Shown: positions 6,444-8,079 of the stretch, in pieces
Numbering within the stretch: position 1 is the stretch's first letter
How the letters are laid out: the number at the start of each line of letters is the position of its first letter
Assembly: GCA_025937955.1 (NCBI GenBank)
Contig: JAICQI010000240.1
Coordinates: 1-8,079 of the forward strand
Direction: 5' to 3'
DNA: 8,079 bases
Source: Pyrinomonadaceae bacterium
GTDB taxonomy: Bacteria; Acidobacteriota; Blastocatellia; Pyrinomonadales; Pyrinomonadaceae
Notes under the pieces: model-generated
Told to the model about the DNA's origin: nothing
Databases searched by the model: none
The model's input: only the letters and a program-made list of their open reading frames with translations
Position numbers and translations under genes: made by a program

Positions 6444-7829
6444 CTATTGAACTTTCACACGACCTCCGTCGCGTAACTTATCGACTTCAGAAACAGCGAC
6501 AGATTCGTTGCCACTCAATCCATCAAGAACCACGTAAGCATCGCCCGACTCTTCTCCGGTGCGAATGGTCCGTTGCTCAACGGTGTTACCTTTTACGACG
6601 AAAACAAATGACGTGTTGTCCTTTTTAACCACCGCGGATTTTGGTACCAGCACGCGCGCGATGACTTTACTTTCACCCGTTGGCGCTTTGTCGGAGAGGA
6701 AGTTGACGCGCGCGTTCATCTCCGGGCGCAGTTGTTCGTTTGGATTCTCAACTTTGACTTTGATCTGCACGGTCGATTTCGCGCGATTGGCTTCGGGCGC
6801 AATCTCTTCGATGAAACCCGTGAACCTGAGATTCGGATAAGCTTCCGGAATGATCTCGGCCCTTTGCCCTGCTTTCAGACGTGCGAAATCAACCTGGCTG
6901 ATGTCCAACTCGACTTGCAGGTCCGTCAGATCCGCGAGATCCACAACGGACGTGCGCGCGCCCGAGCCGCCGAAAGCAGACGGGCTGACCATCTCGCCGC
7001 GCTCAACAATTCGCTCCAGCACCGTTCCCGAGACGGGCGCTTTGATTTCAGTGGCGGCGAGTTGAGTGTTGGCGTAGTCGAGTGCGGCCCGCATCTGCTG
7101 CACTTCCGCTTCGGCGGCGCGAATCTCTTCCTTGCGTGGTCCAATGTCGGTCATGGCGCTGGCCTGACGTGCCGCCTCGACCATCGCTGCCGCCGTGTCG
7201 CGGTTGGCCAACGCACGGTCCAACTCTGACTTTGAAGCAACGCCCGATTTATGTAGCGACTCGGTGCGTTGATACTCGGCTTCAGCGTTCTTCAGGTTTG
7301 CTTCGGCTTGAAGCACGGCGGCTCGATCTTTCAACTTTTCCTGCGGTCGTGAACCGGAGCGCAGTTGGTCCAGCCGGGCCTGGGCGGCGGCGAGATTAGC
7401 TTGCGCTTGATTGACTTGCGCGCGGAATTCGGTGTCTTCGAGTCGAACGAGCACCTGCCCTGCCTGCACCTGGTCGCCTTTCTCGACACCGATCCAGGAG
7501 ACCCGGCCCATCACTTTCGCACCAACGGCGATCTTGTGATGGGCAACGACGTAACCCGACGCCGAAAGCACACTCTCGCCCATGGACGCGCCACCACTCT
7601 CAACTCTCACCGGGGCAGCCGAAATCGTCTTCGTACCGGAAAAGAGAAACACGTAACCGAGTGCGACCAACGCCAGCAACGCCGCAATCCCGAGTAGCAA
7701 CAGCTTTGGCGTGCGATTGCTCGCAGACGGCGACGGAGCCGGCCCACGATCGATCTTCAAACTTCTCAATCGCTTATTGAGATCTTCTTGAGAATCTTTT
7801 GATTTCGGACTAGTCACCATTTGAGCCAC
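6444..7829 (-). CDS. Membrane-fusion (HlyD/MacA/DevB-type) periplasmic adaptor of an ABC exporter
   Basis: A 461-residue adaptor that would link the inner-membrane permease to an outer-membrane channel. Residues 1-42 are a polar cytoplasmic lead and 43-63 a single anchor helix. The first half of the lipoyl-like domain includes MGRVSWIGVEKGDQVQAGQVLVRL (about 107-130). A long alanine-, glutamate- and glutamine-rich helical hairpin (about 135-265) follows, then the second lipoyl half with IKAPVSGTVLERIVERGEMV, then the beta-barrel (LQVELDISQVDFARLKAGQRAEI) and a membrane-proximal C-terminal domain ending in GGRVKVQ. The hairpin suits a partner of the TolC kind. The start is uncertain: the longest frame begins with GTG at 7827-7829, which lies inside a dispersed repeat, while ATG at 7818-7820 (residue 4) is outside most of it. 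Neither has a clear Shine-Dalgarno. The gene lies 17 bp before the ATPase gene and 108 bp after the permease. Confidence 0.95.
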   Translation of the reverse strand: MAQMVTSPKSKDSQEDLNKRLRSLKIDRGPAPSPSASNRTPKLLLLGIAALLALVALGYVFLFSGTKTISAAPVRVESGGASMGESVLSASGYVVAHHKIAVGAKVMGRVSWIGVEKGDQVQAGQVLVRLEDTEFRAQVNQAQANLAAAQARLDQLRSGSRPQEKLKDRAAVLQAEANLKNAEAEYQRTESLHKSGVASKSELDRALANRDTAAAMVEAARQASAMTDIGPRKEEIRAAEAEVQQMRAALDYANTQLAATEIKAPVSGTVLERIVERGEMVSPSAFGGSGARTSVVDLADLTDLQVELDISQVDFARLKAGQRAEIIPEAYPNLRFTGFIEEIAPEANRAKSTVQIKVKVENPNEQLRPEMNARVNFLSDKAPTGESKVIARVLVPKSAVVKKDNTSFVFVVKGNTVEQRTIRTGEESGDAYVVLDGLSGNESVAVSEVDKLRDGGRVKVQ

Positions 7830-7842
7830 AGATTACACGGAT
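7824..7842. repeat. Short AGCCACAGATTACACGGAT element at the adaptor gene start
   Basis: On the plus strand this reads AGCCACAGATTACACGGAT; on the coding strand ATCCGTGTAATCTGTGGCT. From memory this motif recurs between genes in many bacterial genomes, often beside the CACAAAG repeats; I cannot verify that here. It begins with AGCCACA, as does the core of repeat C a few bases away. It covers the GTG (7827-7829) that would be the longest start of the adaptor gene. Confidence 0.5.
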
Positions 7843-7847
7843 ATTAG

Positions 7848-7935
7848 CAGCCACAAAAAGGCACAAAGAGCGCAAAAAAGAGTTTCTGTACAAGCTCAGA
7901 ATTCATTCTGTGCCTTTTGTGCCTTTTTGTGGCCG
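7848..7935. repeat. Repeat C, copy 2: inverted repeat between permease and adaptor genes
   Basis: Arms 7848-7874 and 7909-7935 are inverted copies (23 of 27 matching) with core GCCACAAAAAGGCACAAA, around a 34-base spacer. It fills most of the 108-bp gap between the permease stop and the adaptor start, inside what otherwise looks like one transcription unit. The right end closely matches copy 1. No T-run of terminator type follows on the minus strand. It could reduce read-through or stabilise mRNA ends; neither is shown. Confidence 0.85.
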
Positions 7936-7937
7936 AT

Positions 7938-8079
7938 TTAAGCACGCAAGGCGTCGACTATCTTATAGCGTGATGCTCGAATCGACGGTAATAGGGATCC
8001 TACCAACCCGATAACGGCGCCGAAGATCAGGGCAAAGATCATTAAATCGAGCGTGACGCGGAAGTTGAAGGCGATCTCG
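7938..8079 (-). CDS. ABC transporter permease, FtsX/MacB type, C-terminal end only (cut by window edge)
   Basis: The last 46 codons and the TAA stop (7938-7940) of a minus-strand gene whose 5' part lies beyond the right edge. The peptide reads EIAFNFRVTLDLMIFALIFG, then AVIGLVGSLLPSIRASRYKI, then VDALRA. This is the end of an FtsX-like permease: the last transmembrane helix (about LMIFALIFGAVIGLVGSLLP) followed by the short cytoplasmic tail with the family's A-S/R-R...DALR ending. It is the membrane partner expected for the adaptor and ATPase that follow. Because the ATPase is encoded separately, the arrangement resembles DevBCA or LolCDE-type split systems more than the fused E. coli MacB. 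It carries a proper stop, so it is a partial gene only because of the window border. Confidence 0.88.
   Translation of the reverse strand, partial: EIAFNFRVTLDLMIFALIFGAVIGLVGSLLPSIRASRYKIVDALRA

Noticed and set aside
6170..6628. Plus-strand 152-codon open frame
   Set aside because: It lies antisense to the ATPase Walker A region and the adaptor C-terminus; those genes have intact motifs, and this frame has none.
6732..7229. Plus-strand 165-codon open frame opposite the adaptor
   Set aside because: It is antisense to the coiled-coil and barrel part of the adaptor. Length alone is explained by the GC-rich codon use of the real gene.
7824..7935. A CRISPR array or transposon end suggested by the clustered repeats
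   Set aside because: There are only two inverted arms and one short element, with no regular spacers, no cas or transposase gene and no clear target-site duplication.

Overview
The window looks like a chromosomal segment of an Acidobacteriota genome, most likely Blastocatellia or a relative. The reasons are the type of secreted multidomain protein (DUF11, quinoprotein dehydrogenase, CHRD and Calx-beta modules with a C-terminal segment I associate with that group), the moderately high GC, and the several families of dispersed inverted repeats between genes. This placement is an inference from gene content; no rRNA or other marker gene is present.

Layout. Positions 1-108 are a non-coding leader that is almost entirely one long near-palindrome (repeat A). 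Positions 109-3819 (+) encode a 1236-residue exported mosaic protein: a CxxCH domain, an Ig-like domain, DUF11, a glucose/sorbosone dehydrogenase-type beta-propeller, CHRD, Calx-beta and a C-terminal domain. Positions 3816-3886 hold a second inverted repeat (repeat B), whose left arm contains the stop codon of that gene. Positions 3923-5281 (+) encode a CNNM/CBS/CorC_HlyC membrane protein whose last ~25 codons run into a third repeat (repeat C, copy 1). From 5320 to the right edge everything reads on the minus strand: permease (3' end only, 7938-8079), then membrane-fusion adaptor (6444-7829), ATPase (5716-6426) and a small exported coiled-coil protein (5320-5697). A second copy of repeat C, together with a short 'GATTACACGGAT' element, separates the permease from the adaptor.

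How the genes work together. The four minus-strand genes form a probable operon for a tripartite ABC exporter of the MacAB/DevBCA type, with ATPase and permease on separate polypeptides; the coiled-coil protein is the last gene and may be an accessory. The CorC-like gene converges on this operon, with a repeat C hairpin between them that could end transcription. The large secreted protein appears to be an independent unit. No RNA gene, CRISPR array, transposase or phage gene was seen. All six intergenic gaps are 108 bp or shorter, and the four longer than 20 bp all carry or border an inverted repeat. I see no clear new multi-gene system. The most unusual content is the protein mosaic combining a haem-type motif with a quinoprotein fold, and the way repeats have supplied gene ends and starts.
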